Part shown: in pieces, positions 52,548 to 63,994 of the stretch | How positions within the stretch are numbered: the first letter of the stretch is position 1 | How the letters are laid out: the number at the start of each line of letters is the position of its first letter | Origin: Pandoraea commovens | Lineage (GTDB): Bacteria; Pseudomonadota; Gammaproteobacteria; Burkholderiales; Burkholderiaceae | NCBI RefSeq assembly: GCF_902459615.1 | Contig: NZ_CABPSA010000014.1 | Span: forward strand, 28,546 to 92,545 | Length of the DNA stretch: 64,000 nt | Direction of reading: 5' to 3' | Notes under the pieces: model-generated | Seen by the model: only the letters and a program-made list of their open reading frames with translations | The model's database searches: none | What the model was told of the DNA's origin: nothing | Program-made: the position numbers and the translations under genes

Positions 52548-54809
52548 TCAGGCTTTCAGATAGTCTTCACGCGCGCCGAGCCATCGCTCCAGATGCGCGG
52601 CGACCGCACCCGGATGCGACTTCAGCAGCGCATCGGCAGCTTCCTGCGCGCCCGGAATCATCCAGGCGTCCTCGTTGAGATCGACGAAGCGCAGCATGGC
52701 CGCGCCCGACTGACGTGCGCCGAGAAACTCGCCGGGGCCACGGATTTCCAGATCGCGTCGGGCGATGATGAAGCCGTCGGTGGTTTCGCGCATCGTCTGC
52801 AAACGGGCTTTTGCGCCCATCGACAGCGGCGAGGCGTACATCAGCAAACAGACCGATTCGGCGGAGCCGCGACCGACGCGTCCACGCAGTTGGTGCAATT
52901 GCGCGAGACCGAAGCGCTCGGCGTGTTCGATCACCATGAGTGACGCGTTGGGGACATCCACGCCCACTTCGATGACGGTCGTCGCTACCAGCAAATGCGT
53001 GTCGCCGCGCGTGAAGTCCTCCATCACGGCGGCCTTCTCCGCAGGCGACAGACGTCCATGCACCAACCCCACCCGCAACTCCGGCAACGCCGCTACCAGT
53101 TGCGCGTGCGTATCGACAGCCGTCTGCAACTGCAGTGCCTCGCTCTCCTCGATCAGCGGACAGACCCAATACACCTGACGCCCCGCCAGCGCCGCCGCGC
53201 GCACCCGGTCGATCACTTCCGGGCGGCGCGTGTCGCTGATGAGCTTCGTCACGACGGGGCTACGACCGGGCGGCAGTTCGTCGATGACGGAGACGTCGAG
53301 ATCGGCGTAGTACGTCATGGCGAGCGTGCGCGGGATCGGCGTGGCGCTCATCATCAACTGATGGGGCATGGCGTTCGGGCCCATGCCAGCGGTCTGCATC
53401 TTGCTGCGTAGCGCAAGCCGTTGCGCGACACCGAAGCGGTGCTGTTCGTCGACGACCGCCATGCCGAGACGCGCGAACGTGACTGTGTCCTGAATGATGG
53501 CGTGCGTACCGATGACGAGCTGCGCTTCGCCGCTGGCCACGCGTGCCAGCGCTTCGCGCTTTTCCTTCGCCTTCATGCTGCCCGCGAGCCACGCGACTTC
53601 CACACCCAGCGGCGTGAGCCACGCCGAGAGCTTGCGCAGATGCTGCTCGGCGAGGATTTCGGTCGGCGCCATGATCGCAGCCTGAAAGCCGGCGTCGATG
53701 GCTTGTGCGGCGGCGAGTGCGGCGATGATCGTCTTGCCGCTGCCGACGTCGCCTTGCAGCAGACGCTGCATCGGATGCGCTTCGGCCAGATCGGCGCGGA
53801 TCTCCGCCCAGACGCGCTGCTGCGCGCCCGTCAGTTTGAACGGCAGTGCGGCTTCGAAACGTTCGAGCAAACCGCCTTTGATGTGCTCACCCAGCGACGG
53901 GGCACGCAACCGGCGACGTGCCGCCTGCGCCCGTTTGAGTGAGAGTTGTTGCGCGAGCAATTCCTCGCACTTGATGCGTAACCACGCAGGATGCGAACGC
54001 TCCATGAGCGCCGTCTCCGACACGTTCGGCGGTGGCGCGTGCAGCAAATGCACGGCGTCGGCCAATGCAGGCAATGGATGGTCAGGACCGATGGCGTCTT
54101 GCAGCAAGCCCGGCGGCAGCAGTTCGGGCAGCGGCGTTCGATCCATCGCGTTGTGGATCGCTTTACGCAGGTAGGCCTGCGACAGGCCGGCGGCGCTCGG
54201 ATAGACCGGCGTCAGCGACTCGGGCAGCGGCGCGGCGGCGTCCTGTACCACGCGGTAGGCTGGGTGGACCATCTCCAGACCGAAGAACCCGCCGCGCACT
54301 TCGCCACGCACGCGCACCCGCGTGCCGATGGCGAGCTGTTTTTGCTGACTGCCGTAAAAATTCAGAAAACGCAGCACCAGCTCATGGCCTTCGTCGGCGA
54401 TGCGTACGACCCACTGACGTCGCGGACGGTAAGCGACGTCGCTCGCTGTGACCACGCCTTCGACCTGCGCAAGCTCGCTCGGCAGCACTTCGCCGATCTT
54501 GCGCAGCGTGGTTTCGTCCTCGTAACGCATCGGCAGATGCAGGATCAGATCGATGTCGCGCTTGAGGCCCAGCTTGGCGAGCTTGTCGGCGCTGCCGGCC
54601 GCTTTCTTTGCGGCGGGCTTGGCGTCTTTCGCGGACTTGGCGGACTTGGCGGACTTACTGGTTTTGGTGGCGCGCTTCGCCGCTTTCGTTGCTTTCCCCG
54701 CAGGACGGGCGTCGGCGTCGGCCTGCGCGCTTGCAGCAGCATCGGCAAGGTCCACGAGGTCGGCGGAGGCGTCGTCAGGCGCGGTGGCGGGCATTCTGCG
54801 TTCGGTCAT
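52548..54809 (-). CDS. recG: ATP-dependent DNA helicase RecG
   Basis: 753 residues from the ATG at 54809. Wedge/OB region, then helicase motifs: Walker A GDVGSGKT near residue 354, motif II DEQH near 452, and LVATTVIEVGVDVPNAS and GRVGRG in the second RecA-like domain. Remodels stalled forks and Holliday junctions. The first 70 residues are an extra Lys/Ala/Ser-rich low-complexity tail encoded partly by a 9-bp tandem repeat. Divergent from queA by 75 bp. Confidence 0.95.
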   Translation of the reverse strand: MTERRMPATAPDDASADLVDLADAAASAQADADARPAGKATKAAKRATKTSKSAKSAKSAKDAKPAAKKAAGSADKLAKLGLKRDIDLILHLPMRYEDETTLRKIGEVLPSELAQVEGVVTASDVAYRPRRQWVVRIADEGHELVLRFLNFYGSQQKQLAIGTRVRVRGEVRGGFFGLEMVHPAYRVVQDAAAPLPESLTPVYPSAAGLSQAYLRKAIHNAMDRTPLPELLPPGLLQDAIGPDHPLPALADAVHLLHAPPPNVSETALMERSHPAWLRIKCEELLAQQLSLKRAQAARRRLRAPSLGEHIKGGLLERFEAALPFKLTGAQQRVWAEIRADLAEAHPMQRLLQGDVGSGKTIIAALAAAQAIDAGFQAAIMAPTEILAEQHLRKLSAWLTPLGVEVAWLAGSMKAKEKREALARVASGEAQLVIGTHAIIQDTVTFARLGMAVVDEQHRFGVAQRLALRSKMQTAGMGPNAMPHQLMMSATPIPRTLAMTYYADLDVSVIDELPPGRSPVVTKLISDTRRPEVIDRVRAAALAGRQVYWVCPLIEESEALQLQTAVDTHAQLVAALPELRVGLVHGRLSPAEKAAVMEDFTRGDTHLLVATTVIEVGVDVPNASLMVIEHAERFGLAQLHQLRGRVGRGSAESVCLLMYASPLSMGAKARLQTMRETTDGFIIARRDLEIRGPGEFLGARQSGAAMLRFVDLNEDAWMIPGAQEAADALLKSHPGAVAAHLERWLGAREDYLKA
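54634..54656. repeat. 9-bp tandem repeat in recG N-terminal tail
   Basis: Units of gacttggcg, about two and a half copies, encode Lys-Ser-Ala repeats in the low-complexity tail of RecG. Confidence 0.75.
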
Positions 54810-54884
54810 GCAGTCGCGATTGGGAGTTCGGAGGCATTCCGCCGAACCAAGTAAAATGTCGGTTGCTACGCATTGTAAACGCTG

Positions 54885-55967
54885 ATGTATACCCTTTCCG
54901 ATTTCGATTTCGACCTGCCGCCCGAACTGATCGCGCAGACCGCGCTCACCGAGCGTACCGCCAGCCGCTTGCTGGAGGTCGACGGCAGCGTCACGCCGCC
55001 GCACCTGTACGACCGCAGCTTCGCCGATCTGCCCAGCCTACTCGCCCCCGGCGACCTGCTCGTGTTCAACGACACGCGCGTCATCAAGGCGCGCCTGTTC
55101 GGCCAGAAGGCCAGCGGCGGCAAGATCGAGGTGCTCGTCGAGCGCGTGATCGACAACCGCACCGTGCTGGCACAAATTCGCGCCAGCAAGAGCCCCGCGC
55201 CCGGCACCGTCCTGCATCTGGCGGATGCCTTCGACGTCACCGTCGGTGAGCGCGTCGAGCCGTTCTACACGCTGCACTTCCCCGAAGACTGCTACACGCT
55301 GCTGGAAACCTACGGCCGTCTGCCGCTGCCGCCGTACATCGAACACGATGCCGACGCCGCCGACGAGACCCGTTACCAGACCGTCTACGCCCGCAATCCG
55401 GGTGCCGTGGCCGCGCCGACGGCCGGTCTGCACTTCGACGACGCCCTCTTCGCCCGTCTCGACGCCCTCGGCGTCCAACGCGCCACGCTGACCCTGCACG
55501 TGGGTGCGGGCACGTTCCAGCCGGTGCGCGTGGACAACATCGGCGAACACAAGATGCACTCGGAGTGGTATGAGATCACGCCCGCACTGGTCGACGCCAT
55601 CGCCGCCACCCGTGCACGCGGCGGCCGCGTGATCGCCGTCGGCACGACGTCGATGCGCGCGCTGGAATCGGGCGCGCAGGCCACGCTCGCCGCCGGAGGC
55701 GCACCGGGCACGCTGCGCGCCGGCAGCGCCGAGACGGACATCTTCATCACGCCGGGTTACCGCTTCCAACTGGTCGACCGGCTCGTGACCAACTTCCACC
55801 TGCCCAAGTCCACGCTGCTCATGCTCGTGTCGGCGTTCTCGGGCATGGAGACGATCCGCGCGGCCTATCGCCACGCCATCGAGCAGCGTTATCGCTTCTT
55901 CAGCTATGGCGACGCGATGATCCTCTCGCGCGTAGAGATTCAGGACACCCCGAAGGCTGCCGCCTGA
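54885..55967 (+). CDS. queA: S-adenosylmethionine:tRNA ribosyltransferase-isomerase
   Basis: 360 residues; start [21 protein letters not shown] and [37 protein letters not shown] are QueA signatures. Makes epoxyqueuosine on tRNAs with GUN anticodons after Tgt. First gene of queA-tgt-yajC-secD-secF. Confidence 0.96.
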   Translation: MYTLSDFDFDLPPELIAQTALTERTASRLLEVDGSVTPPHLYDRSFADLPSLLAPGDLLVFNDTRVIKARLFGQKASGGKIEVLVERVIDNRTVLAQIRASKSPAPGTVLHLADAFDVTVGERVEPFYTLHFPEDCYTLLETYGRLPLPPYIEHDADAADETRYQTVYARNPGAVAAPTAGLHFDDALFARLDALGVQRATLTLHVGAGTFQPVRVDNIGEHKMHSEWYEITPALVDAIAATRARGGRVIAVGTTSMRALESGAQATLAAGGAPGTLRAGSAETDIFITPGYRFQLVDRLVTNFHLPKSTLLMLVSAFSGMETIRAAYRHAIEQRYRFFSYGDAMILSRVEIQDTPKAAA

Positions 55968-57236
<1,269 letters not shown>

Positions 57237-57410
57237 CGTGGCTGGTGCGTCGAGGCGTTTGGCTCGGCCACCGAATCCCCCGGGAACGGGGTCGGGCAGT
57301 GGTAAAATGCCGGGCTTGGATGCTGCATCCTCGCACCGAAACACACGCCGCGCGTGTCCTGAGACCGGCCACACGCGGCTTTTACACGTCTTACATAAGG
57401 AGAACCGAAC

Positions 57411-57740
57411 GTGCTGATTTCCGAAGCCTTCGCGCAGACCGCTGGCGCCAGCGCCAGCCCCCTGGGCAACCTGACGAGCTTCCTGCCGCTCGTGCTGATG
57501 TTCGTGGTGCTGTACTTCATCATGATCCGTCCGCAGATGAAGCGTCAGAAAGAGACCCGCAACATGCTGGCAGCACTCGCCAAGGGCGACGAAGTCGTGA
57601 CCTCGGGTGGCCTGGCCGGTCGTATCTCGAAGGTCGGCGAAACCTTCGTGACCGTTGAAATCGCCGACAATGTCGAGATCAACGTGCAGAAGGGCGCTAT
57701 CACCACGTTGCTGCCGAAGGGCACCATCAAGGCGCTCTGA
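57411..57740 (+). CDS. yajC: Preprotein translocase subunit YajC
   Basis: 109 residues. One membrane helix (FLPLVLMFVVLYFIMIRPQMKRQKE) then a small domain (GDEVVTSGGLAGRISKV). Starts with GTG at 57411 after AAGGAGAA. Binds SecDF. Confidence 0.94.
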   Translation: MLISEAFAQTAGASASPLGNLTSFLPLVLMFVVLYFIMIRPQMKRQKETRNMLAALAKGDEVVTSGGLAGRISKVGETFVTVEIADNVEINVQKGAITTLLPKGTIKAL

Positions 57741-57875
57741 TCGTTTGCACCACCGCACGCGGCCGCCCTTACCGGCGGCCGCAGTGCATGGCGACGCCGG
57801 TCCATACGTCCTGCGTTGCCATGCAAGACGGTCTGAAGCACGGTTTGCCACGAGGCATCACCCTAGCCCGCTGCT

Positions 57876-59768
57876 ATGAATCGCTATCCTCTCTGGAAGT
57901 ACATCGTCATTCTGGTGGCTCTTGCCATCGGGGTGCTCTACACGCTGCCGAACCTGTTCGGTGAAACACCGGCGGTACAGATTTCCAGCGTCAAGGCGAC
58001 CGTCAAGGTCGATCCCTCGACGCTCTCGCGCGCCGAAGACGCGCTCAAGGCACAGAACATCGCCTATACCGGCGCGGTGTTCGACAGCACGGGCAACAAC
58101 CCGAGCGTGCGTATCCGCTTTGCCGATACCGACACGCAGCTGCGCGCCAAGGATCTGCTCCAGACGTCGCTGAACACGGACGCGACCGATCCGACCTTCG
58201 TCGTCGCACTCAACCTGCTCTCGGCCTCGCCGGAATGGCTCTCCAAAATCCACGCGCTGCCGATGTACCTCGGTCTCGACTTGCGTGGCGGTGTGCACTT
58301 CCTGCTGCAAGTCGACATGGCCGGTGCCATCACCAAGCGTCTGGATGCGTCTGCCGCTGACGCCCGTACGCTGCTGCGTGACAAGAACATCCGCCACAAC
58401 GGCGTGACGCGCACGGACACCGGCATCGAAGCCGCCTTCAGCTCGCAGGCGGACGCCGAGCGCGCCCGCAGCGCGCTGAGCGATGGCCTGCCCGACCTCT
58501 CCTACACCACGCAGCCCGCTGCGAACGGCGCGTTCAAGGTCGTGGGTGCGTTCACGGAGGCCGCCCGCCGCGCAGTGCAGGACAACGCCGTCAAGCAGAA
58601 CATCGTCACGCTGCATAACCGGGTGAACGAACTCGGCGTGGCCGAACCGGTGATTCAGCAGGAAGGTCCGGACCGCATCGTCGTGCAGCTGCCCGGCGTG
58701 CAGGACACCGCCAAGGCCAAGGACATCATCGGACGTACGGCGACGCTCGAAGCACGTCTGGCTGACCCGGATGCCCCGCGCATCGTGTCGGCCGACACGC
58801 CGGTGCCGCCGCAGGACGAACTGTTCCTGCACGGCAACGGTGCGCCGGTCCTGCTCAAGCGTCAGGTGATCTTCAGCGGCGACCGCATCACGAGCGCCTC
58901 GGCCGGTTTCGACGATCACCAGCAACCGTCGGTCAACATCAAGCTCGACGCCGCCGGTGGCCGTGTGCTGCGCGACGTCTCGCGCGACAACATCGGCAAG
59001 CCGATGGCCATCGTGCTGTTCGAGAAGGGCAAGGGCGAAGTGCTGACGGTGGCGACCATCCGCGGCGAACTGGGCCAAAGCTTCCAGATCACCGGCATGG
59101 GTTCGGCACAGGGCGCGAACGATCTGGCGCTGCTGCTGCGCGCCGGTTCGCTCGCCGCACCGATGGAAATCATCGAAGAACGTACGATTGGCCCGAGCCT
59201 CGGTGCCGACAACATCCATAAGGGTGTCGACTCGGTGATGTATGGCTTCCTCGCCATCGCCGTGTTCATGATGGCGTATTACATGCTGTTCGGCGTGTTC
59301 TCGGTCATCGCACTGATGTTCAACCTGCTGCTGCTCGTGGCCGCGCTCTCGTTGATGCAAGCCACGCTCACGCTGCCGGGTATTGCCGCTATCGCGCTCA
59401 CGCTCGGTATGGCCATCGACGCGAACGTGCTGATCAACGAACGTATCCGTGAAGAGTTGCGCGGTGGTGCGTCGGCCCAGAAGGCGATTTCGCTGGGCTT
59501 CGAACACGCCTGGGCGACGATTCTGGATTCGAACGTGACCACGCTCATCGCCGGTCTGGCGCTGCTGGCCTTCGGTTCGGGCCCGGTGCGCGCGTTCGCT
59601 GTGGTGCACTGCCTGGGTATTCTGACCTCGATGTTCTCCGCCGTGTTCTTCTCGCGCGGTCTGGTCAACCTGTGGTACGGCGGCCGTCGCAAGCTCAAGT
59701 CGCTGGCGATCGGTCAGGTCTGGCGCCCGGACGGTGCGACGAACGCACCCGACGCAGGCGAGCAATAA
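57876..59768 (+). CDS. secD: Protein translocase subunit SecD
   Basis: 630 residues: N-terminal membrane helix, large periplasmic P1 domain (GLDLRGGVHFLLQVDM) and five C-terminal helices with GMAIDANVLINERIREEL. Uses proton-motive force to pull exported proteins through SecYEG. 24 bp before secF. Confidence 0.96.
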   Translation: MNRYPLWKYIVILVALAIGVLYTLPNLFGETPAVQISSVKATVKVDPSTLSRAEDALKAQNIAYTGAVFDSTGNNPSVRIRFADTDTQLRAKDLLQTSLNTDATDPTFVVALNLLSASPEWLSKIHALPMYLGLDLRGGVHFLLQVDMAGAITKRLDASAADARTLLRDKNIRHNGVTRTDTGIEAAFSSQADAERARSALSDGLPDLSYTTQPAANGAFKVVGAFTEAARRAVQDNAVKQNIVTLHNRVNELGVAEPVIQQEGPDRIVVQLPGVQDTAKAKDIIGRTATLEARLADPDAPRIVSADTPVPPQDELFLHGNGAPVLLKRQVIFSGDRITSASAGFDDHQQPSVNIKLDAAGGRVLRDVSRDNIGKPMAIVLFEKGKGEVLTVATIRGELGQSFQITGMGSAQGANDLALLLRAGSLAAPMEIIEERTIGPSLGADNIHKGVDSVMYGFLAIAVFMMAYYMLFGVFSVIALMFNLLLLVAALSLMQATLTLPGIAAIALTLGMAIDANVLINERIREELRGGASAQKAISLGFEHAWATILDSNVTTLIAGLALLAFGSGPVRAFAVVHCLGILTSMFSAVFFSRGLVNLWYGGRRKLKSLAIGQVWRPDGATNAPDAGEQ

Positions 59769-59792
59769 CCGCAGGCGCGAGAGGAAACAGTC

Positions 59793-60770
59793 ATGGAATT
59801 TTTCCGCATCAAGAAAGACGTGCCGTTCATGCGGCATGCCCTGATCTTCAACATCGTCTCGGCGCTCACGTTCGTGGCGGCGGTGTTCTTCCTGCTCACG
59901 CGGGGCTTGCACCTGTCGATCGAGTTCACCGGCGGTACGGTCATGGAAGTGGCCTACACGCAGGCGGCCGATCTCGAGAAGATCCGTGGCGAAGTCGGCA
60001 AGCTCGGCTATCGCGACGTGCAGGTGCAGAGCTTCGGCACCTCGCGCGACGTGATGATCCGTCTGCCGATTCAGAACAGTCCGGACGGCAAGCAGGTCAC
60101 CAGCGCGCAGCAAAGCGATGCCGTGATGACCGCGCTCAAGGCCGACGCCCCCGACGTGTCGCTGCGTCGCGTGGAATTCGTCGGTCCGCAGATCGGGCAT
60201 GAGCTGTTCACGGACGGTCTGCTGGCGCTGACCTTCGTGGTCGTCGGCATCATCATCTACCTGTCGTTCCGCTTCGAATGGAAATTCGCCGTAGCGGGCG
60301 TGATCGCCAACTTGCACGACGTGGTGATCATTCTCGGCTTCTTCGCGTTCTTCCAGTGGGAGTTCTCGCTAGCGGTGCTCGCGGGGGTGTTGGCGGTGCT
60401 GGGCTACTCGGTGAACGAATCGGTCGTTATCTTCGACCGGATTCGCGAGACGTTCCGCAAGATGCGCAAGGCGACGGTGCAGGAAGTCATCGACCACGCC
60501 ATTACGACGACGATGTCGCGGACCATCATTACGCACGCGAGTACGGAAATGATGGTGCTGTCGATGTTCTTCTTCGGCGGCCAGACGCTGCACTACTTCG
60601 CACTCGCCCTGACCGTGGGTATTCTGTTCGGTATCTACTCGTCGGTGTTCGTGGCCGCAGCGCTTGCGATGTGGTTCGGCGTGAAGCGCGAAGACCTCAT
60701 CAAGCATGGCAGCAAGGATGACGAAGAAGGGCTGGATCGCAACGATCCGAACTTCGGCGCACGTGTCTGA
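59793..60770 (+). CDS. secF: Protein translocase subunit SecF
   Basis: 325 residues with six helices; IEFTGGTVMEV in the periplasmic loop and GYSVNESVVIFDRIRE in helix 4 region are family marks. GAGG site before the ATG. Ends the operon, followed by a strong terminator. Confidence 0.96.
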   Translation: MEFFRIKKDVPFMRHALIFNIVSALTFVAAVFFLLTRGLHLSIEFTGGTVMEVAYTQAADLEKIRGEVGKLGYRDVQVQSFGTSRDVMIRLPIQNSPDGKQVTSAQQSDAVMTALKADAPDVSLRRVEFVGPQIGHELFTDGLLALTFVVVGIIIYLSFRFEWKFAVAGVIANLHDVVIILGFFAFFQWEFSLAVLAGVLAVLGYSVNESVVIFDRIRETFRKMRKATVQEVIDHAITTTMSRTIITHASTEMMVLSMFFFGGQTLHYFALALTVGILFGIYSSVFVAAALAMWFGVKREDLIKHGSKDDEEGLDRNDPNFGARV

Positions 60771-60787
60771 TTCACGCGTCGCTCACG

Positions 60788-60820
60788 AAAAAGCCGCCGG
60801 CATGTCCGGCGGTTTTTTTT
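60788..60820 (+). terminator. Intrinsic terminator after secF
   Basis: AAGCCGCCGG-CATGT-CCGGCGGTTT followed by Ts. Confidence 0.9.
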
Positions 60821-60837
60821 CGTCCGTCGCCAGGACG

Positions 60838-62982
60838 CTATTCCTTTGAAGCAGCGGGCGCAGGCCTCGTCAGTCGTTGCATCTCCCCAAACCATTCCGA
60901 CAGCGCGAGCGACGTGTTGGCGTGTGCGGCTTGCTGCCCGAGCAAATCGGCGTCGCCGCCTTCTCCGTGGGTATAGCGCACGCCACTGCGCAGATCCTGC
61001 GCCCCTGCCGTGGAGAACAGATAGCGCTGTTGGGCCACCGCATAGCGACGTGCCGTCGGCACCACACCGAACAGCGGTTCACCGAACCCCACGTAAGGCG
61101 CGTCCGAAAGGGCGAGATGATAGAGCGTGGGGAAGATGTCGCGATGGCCGACGAAGTCGTCCAGCCGCAGCGGCCCGATCGGCTCATACGCACGCGGCAC
61201 GCGGAAATAGATCGGCACGTGATAGCGCTCGAACGGCGAGAGCGACGCGTTATCGAGATCGCGCCATTGCGGCGCACGATGATCGCCCGTCGCCACCAGA
61301 ATCGTGCGCGAACGCATCGGTGAGTATTTCAGACGGTCGATGAAGTCGCCGAGTGCATCCATCGCGTAGCGATAAGCGCGCACGCCGCGCTGACGTTCGT
61401 CCCGCTCGGCAGCGTTGGCGGGTGAGGCGCGCCATCCCCTCGTCAGGTCGAACGGGCCGGTCGCCGCATCGTCGGGCACGTTGAAAGGCCAGTGGTTGCT
61501 CATCGTCAGCGCGAAGACGAACAACGGTTGACCGCGCGCGTCGGCGTCCTCCAGCATGTCGTGCACATAGCGCCAGAGATAGCCGTCGTACACACCGTAA
61601 GTGCCGGTGTCGGCTTGTGGATAGCGCGCGACGATATCGGCCTGCGTGATCACGTCGTCAAACCCTTGCTGACGCATGACACGGTCGATATGCCGCCACG
61701 TACGTGCGCCGCCGTAGACGAATACCGTTCGATACCCCTTTTGCTGAAACGGTCGGACGGCGGCGGACGTGAAGGACACCGGCACCGCACTGTCCGTCAG
61801 CATCAACGACGGGCTACCGCTATTGATCAGAAGATGTTCAAGCGTGGAGATCGTATCGGAGCGTGCCGCGACGGCGTGCCGGAACCACCATCCGGCATCC
61901 AGATGTCTGCGCATCGCGCCTGCGATGGGAAACCCGTCGGCGTCGAGCGACAGGCCGTAGCCGCCCCACCCTTCCATCAATCCGAAGATGACATGCGGCG
62001 GATGCGCCTCCAACATCGCGTTGGGCGGCGTGCGATGCCACGCAGCGCGCTGAAGGGCCGCTGTCGGGTCGTACACATGCGTATCACCGCTTCCCTTACC
62101 CTCATCACCGCCATCAACCTCGTCGCCTGGGCCTTCAACGCGCAAGGCGCGGGCAAGCGCAGCGGCATCGTCGAAGCCGTGCGACTTCAGCGCACGTTTC
62201 GGACTGTCTGCCTGCCCGGGCGCTTCCCGCCTTTGCCGGAACGCAAGGTAAAGCCGCACGGGCGTGTTGACGAGCAGGTCGTCGAGGATCGGACGTCGCG
62301 CCACGCTGACCCCCTCCTGCGTTGTCAGCCGCGCAGCAGGCTTGCCACAGGCGGTAAACAACAGCGTCGCAACCACAGCGATCTGCACGGTTGCGTCGCG
62401 CCACGTTGCCCGTCGCTGCGGGACTAGCGTCAAGCGCAGGGTGCACCACGTCTGCATGAGCGCGAGCCCTAACGCGCACAGCAACGCCGTGCCCACAGGA
62501 AGCAGACGCGCTGCGGCGTTCATGGCGATGCCGACATCGTCGTCGAAAATGCTGAAGATCTGAGAGCCGAACGGCACACCGAAGTAGCGCAGGTAGTAGT
62601 GTTCCGTCAGCCCCGCTGCATTCACCATGACAAACCAGAGCACGACGCCTGCGACAAATGTCGCCCGCATGGCAGGTGTCGACGCCAACATCGCCCGTCC
62701 GATCGCCAGCGGCAGCAGCCACACCAACATTCCCCAACTGCTCAGCAGGGCGTCGTAGCGCGCGCCGTACCAGAGCCAGAGCATCCATTCATGCGCACTC
62801 GTGGTGACGACGGCGTGCTGCGCGTCTGGCGTGAGCGCCATGACGCCGAAACCACGGATCAGCAGATTGCCAAGCCACGTCGCGAGCATGACGACCGCGC
62901 ATAGGCGTAGTAAGCAGGGGAGTCGGGGAGCGGCTGACGAGGCGAGCGTCGCCGCCGGGATGTCGGCAGACGTGGGAGTCAT
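60838..62982 (-). CDS. LTA synthase / MdoB-like membrane sulfatase-fold transferase
   Basis: 714 residues: four to five N-terminal helices, then a sulfatase-fold domain from about residue 300. LtaS-type catalytic elements are visible: Glu in LMEGWGGYG (about 335), Thr nucleophile in SDTISTLEHLL (about 375), His in SNHWPF (about 495) and Asp-His in ATGDH (about 567). It probably transfers phosphoglycerol or a similar head group to an envelope polymer such as periplasmic glucans. Convergent with secF. Confidence 0.85.
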   Translation of the reverse strand: MTPTSADIPAATLASSAAPRLPCLLRLCAVVMLATWLGNLLIRGFGVMALTPDAQHAVVTTSAHEWMLWLWYGARYDALLSSWGMLVWLLPLAIGRAMLASTPAMRATFVAGVVLWFVMVNAAGLTEHYYLRYFGVPFGSQIFSIFDDDVGIAMNAAARLLPVGTALLCALGLALMQTWCTLRLTLVPQRRATWRDATVQIAVVATLLFTACGKPAARLTTQEGVSVARRPILDDLLVNTPVRLYLAFRQRREAPGQADSPKRALKSHGFDDAAALARALRVEGPGDEVDGGDEGKGSGDTHVYDPTAALQRAAWHRTPPNAMLEAHPPHVIFGLMEGWGGYGLSLDADGFPIAGAMRRHLDAGWWFRHAVAARSDTISTLEHLLINSGSPSLMLTDSAVPVSFTSAAVRPFQQKGYRTVFVYGGARTWRHIDRVMRQQGFDDVITQADIVARYPQADTGTYGVYDGYLWRYVHDMLEDADARGQPLFVFALTMSNHWPFNVPDDAATGPFDLTRGWRASPANAAERDERQRGVRAYRYAMDALGDFIDRLKYSPMRSRTILVATGDHRAPQWRDLDNASLSPFERYHVPIYFRVPRAYEPIGPLRLDDFVGHRDIFPTLYHLALSDAPYVGFGEPLFGVVPTARRYAVAQQRYLFSTAGAQDLRSGVRYTHGEGGDADLLGQQAAHANTSLALSEWFGEMQRLTRPAPAASKE

Positions 62983-63164
62983 GGCTGGACGGCCCTTTGC
63001 GCGAGCACAAACGGGACCTGCGTGGAGATGGCTGCCAGCCTGACAGCGAATATCAGGCTCCCGATGCGGGTGGTTTCACAACGTGCGTGCCCCCTGTCGA
63101 ACGTGCACGCGCCACGGGCTTGCGGTAATCTCGCGGAATTCGCAATTTACGAATTTTCACGCCG

Positions 63165-63887
63165 ATGAAGCCGATCCGCATATGGGACTTGCCGACGCGA
63201 TTGTTCCACTGGTCGTTCGTGGTGCTGGCCGTCGCCGCCTACGTCACCGCCAAGACGGGTGGCAACGCGATGATCTATCACTTCTGGTGCGGCTATGCCG
63301 TGCTCGCGTTGCTGATCTTCCGTGTGATCTGGGGCATCGCCGGTCCGCGCTATGCACGTTTCTCGGCGTTCCTGACCGGACCGCGCACGTTCTTTCGCTC
63401 GCTGCGCGACACGTCAAGCACGTCAAGCACGTCAAGCACGTCGGACGCGTCGGCCATGCAGGCGCGCTTCGCCGGACACACCCCACTCGGCGGCCTGTCG
63501 GTCATCGCCATGCTGTTGTTCTTCGGCATTCAGGTCGCGCTGGGCCTGTTCTCGAACGACGACATCTTCAACGACGGGCCGCTCGTCAAGTTCATCGACA
63601 AGGATACGAGCGACATGCTCACCGGCTGGCATCTGCGCAATCAGTGGGTGCTGATCGCGCTGGTGGCATTGCATGTGCTGGCCATTGCCTATTACCGCAT
63701 CGCACGTAAGAAGGATCTGGTCCGGCCGATGATTCTCGGCGACAAGACGCTGCCTGGCCCCGTGCGCCCGGCACGTGACGACTGGCGTGTGCGCATGGGC
63801 GCGCTGGTGCTCATCGTGCTGGCGTCGGCGCTCGTGTACCGCATCGTGAATCTCACACCGGCGGTGGCGGCGTTGCCGTCATATTGA
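63165..63887 (+). CDS. Cytochrome b561/b-type membrane protein
   Basis: 240 residues with four main helices carrying haem His candidates (LFHWSFVVL, MIYHFWCGY, GWHLRN, LHVLAIAYYRIARKKDLVRPMI). The form RIWDLPTRLFHW is typical of Ni/Fe-hydrogenase b-type/cytochrome b561. The loop after helix 2 carries a Thr-Ser-Ser repeat encoded by 9-bp tandem units. Usually partners with a c-type cytochrome; none is adjacent. Confidence 0.88.
   Translation: MKPIRIWDLPTRLFHWSFVVLAVAAYVTAKTGGNAMIYHFWCGYAVLALLIFRVIWGIAGPRYARFSAFLTGPRTFFRSLRDTSSTSSTSSTSDASAMQARFAGHTPLGGLSVIAMLLFFGIQVALGLFSNDDIFNDGPLVKFIDKDTSDMLTGWHLRNQWVLIALVALHVLAIAYYRIARKKDLVRPMILGDKTLPGPVRPARDDWRVRMGALVLIVLASALVYRIVNLTPAVAALPSY
63411..63445. 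repeat. 9-bp tandem repeat in cytochrome b gene
   Basis: Three exact copies of acgtcaagc plus a partial fourth, encoding Thr-Ser-Ser units in a soluble loop. Confidence 0.85.
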
Positions 63888-63931
63888 CGACGCGCCAATG
63901 GCCGACCGATGTCGGCGTCTCCCTGTCAAGT

Positions 63932-63959
63932 CCTGAAATAGGTTGACAGTTATTTCAGG
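63932..63959. repeat. Perfect inverted repeat near right edge
   Basis: CCTGAAATA (63932-63940) and TATTTCAGG (63951-63959) flank ggttgacagt. It could be a promoter operator or the end of an insertion sequence lying beyond the window. Confidence 0.45.
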
Positions 63960-63961
63960 TT

Positions 63962-63994
63962 AAAACGCCCGATGCACCGCATCGGGCGTTTTGT
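63962..63994 (+). terminator. Intrinsic terminator at right edge
   Basis: AAAACGCCCGATGC-ACC-GCATCGGGCGTTTT, a perfect 14-bp stem with T-run; bidirectional. Confidence 0.85.

Noticed and set aside
63411-63445. CRISPR-like array
   Set aside because: The repeats are directly adjacent 9-mers without spacers and lie inside a coding frame.
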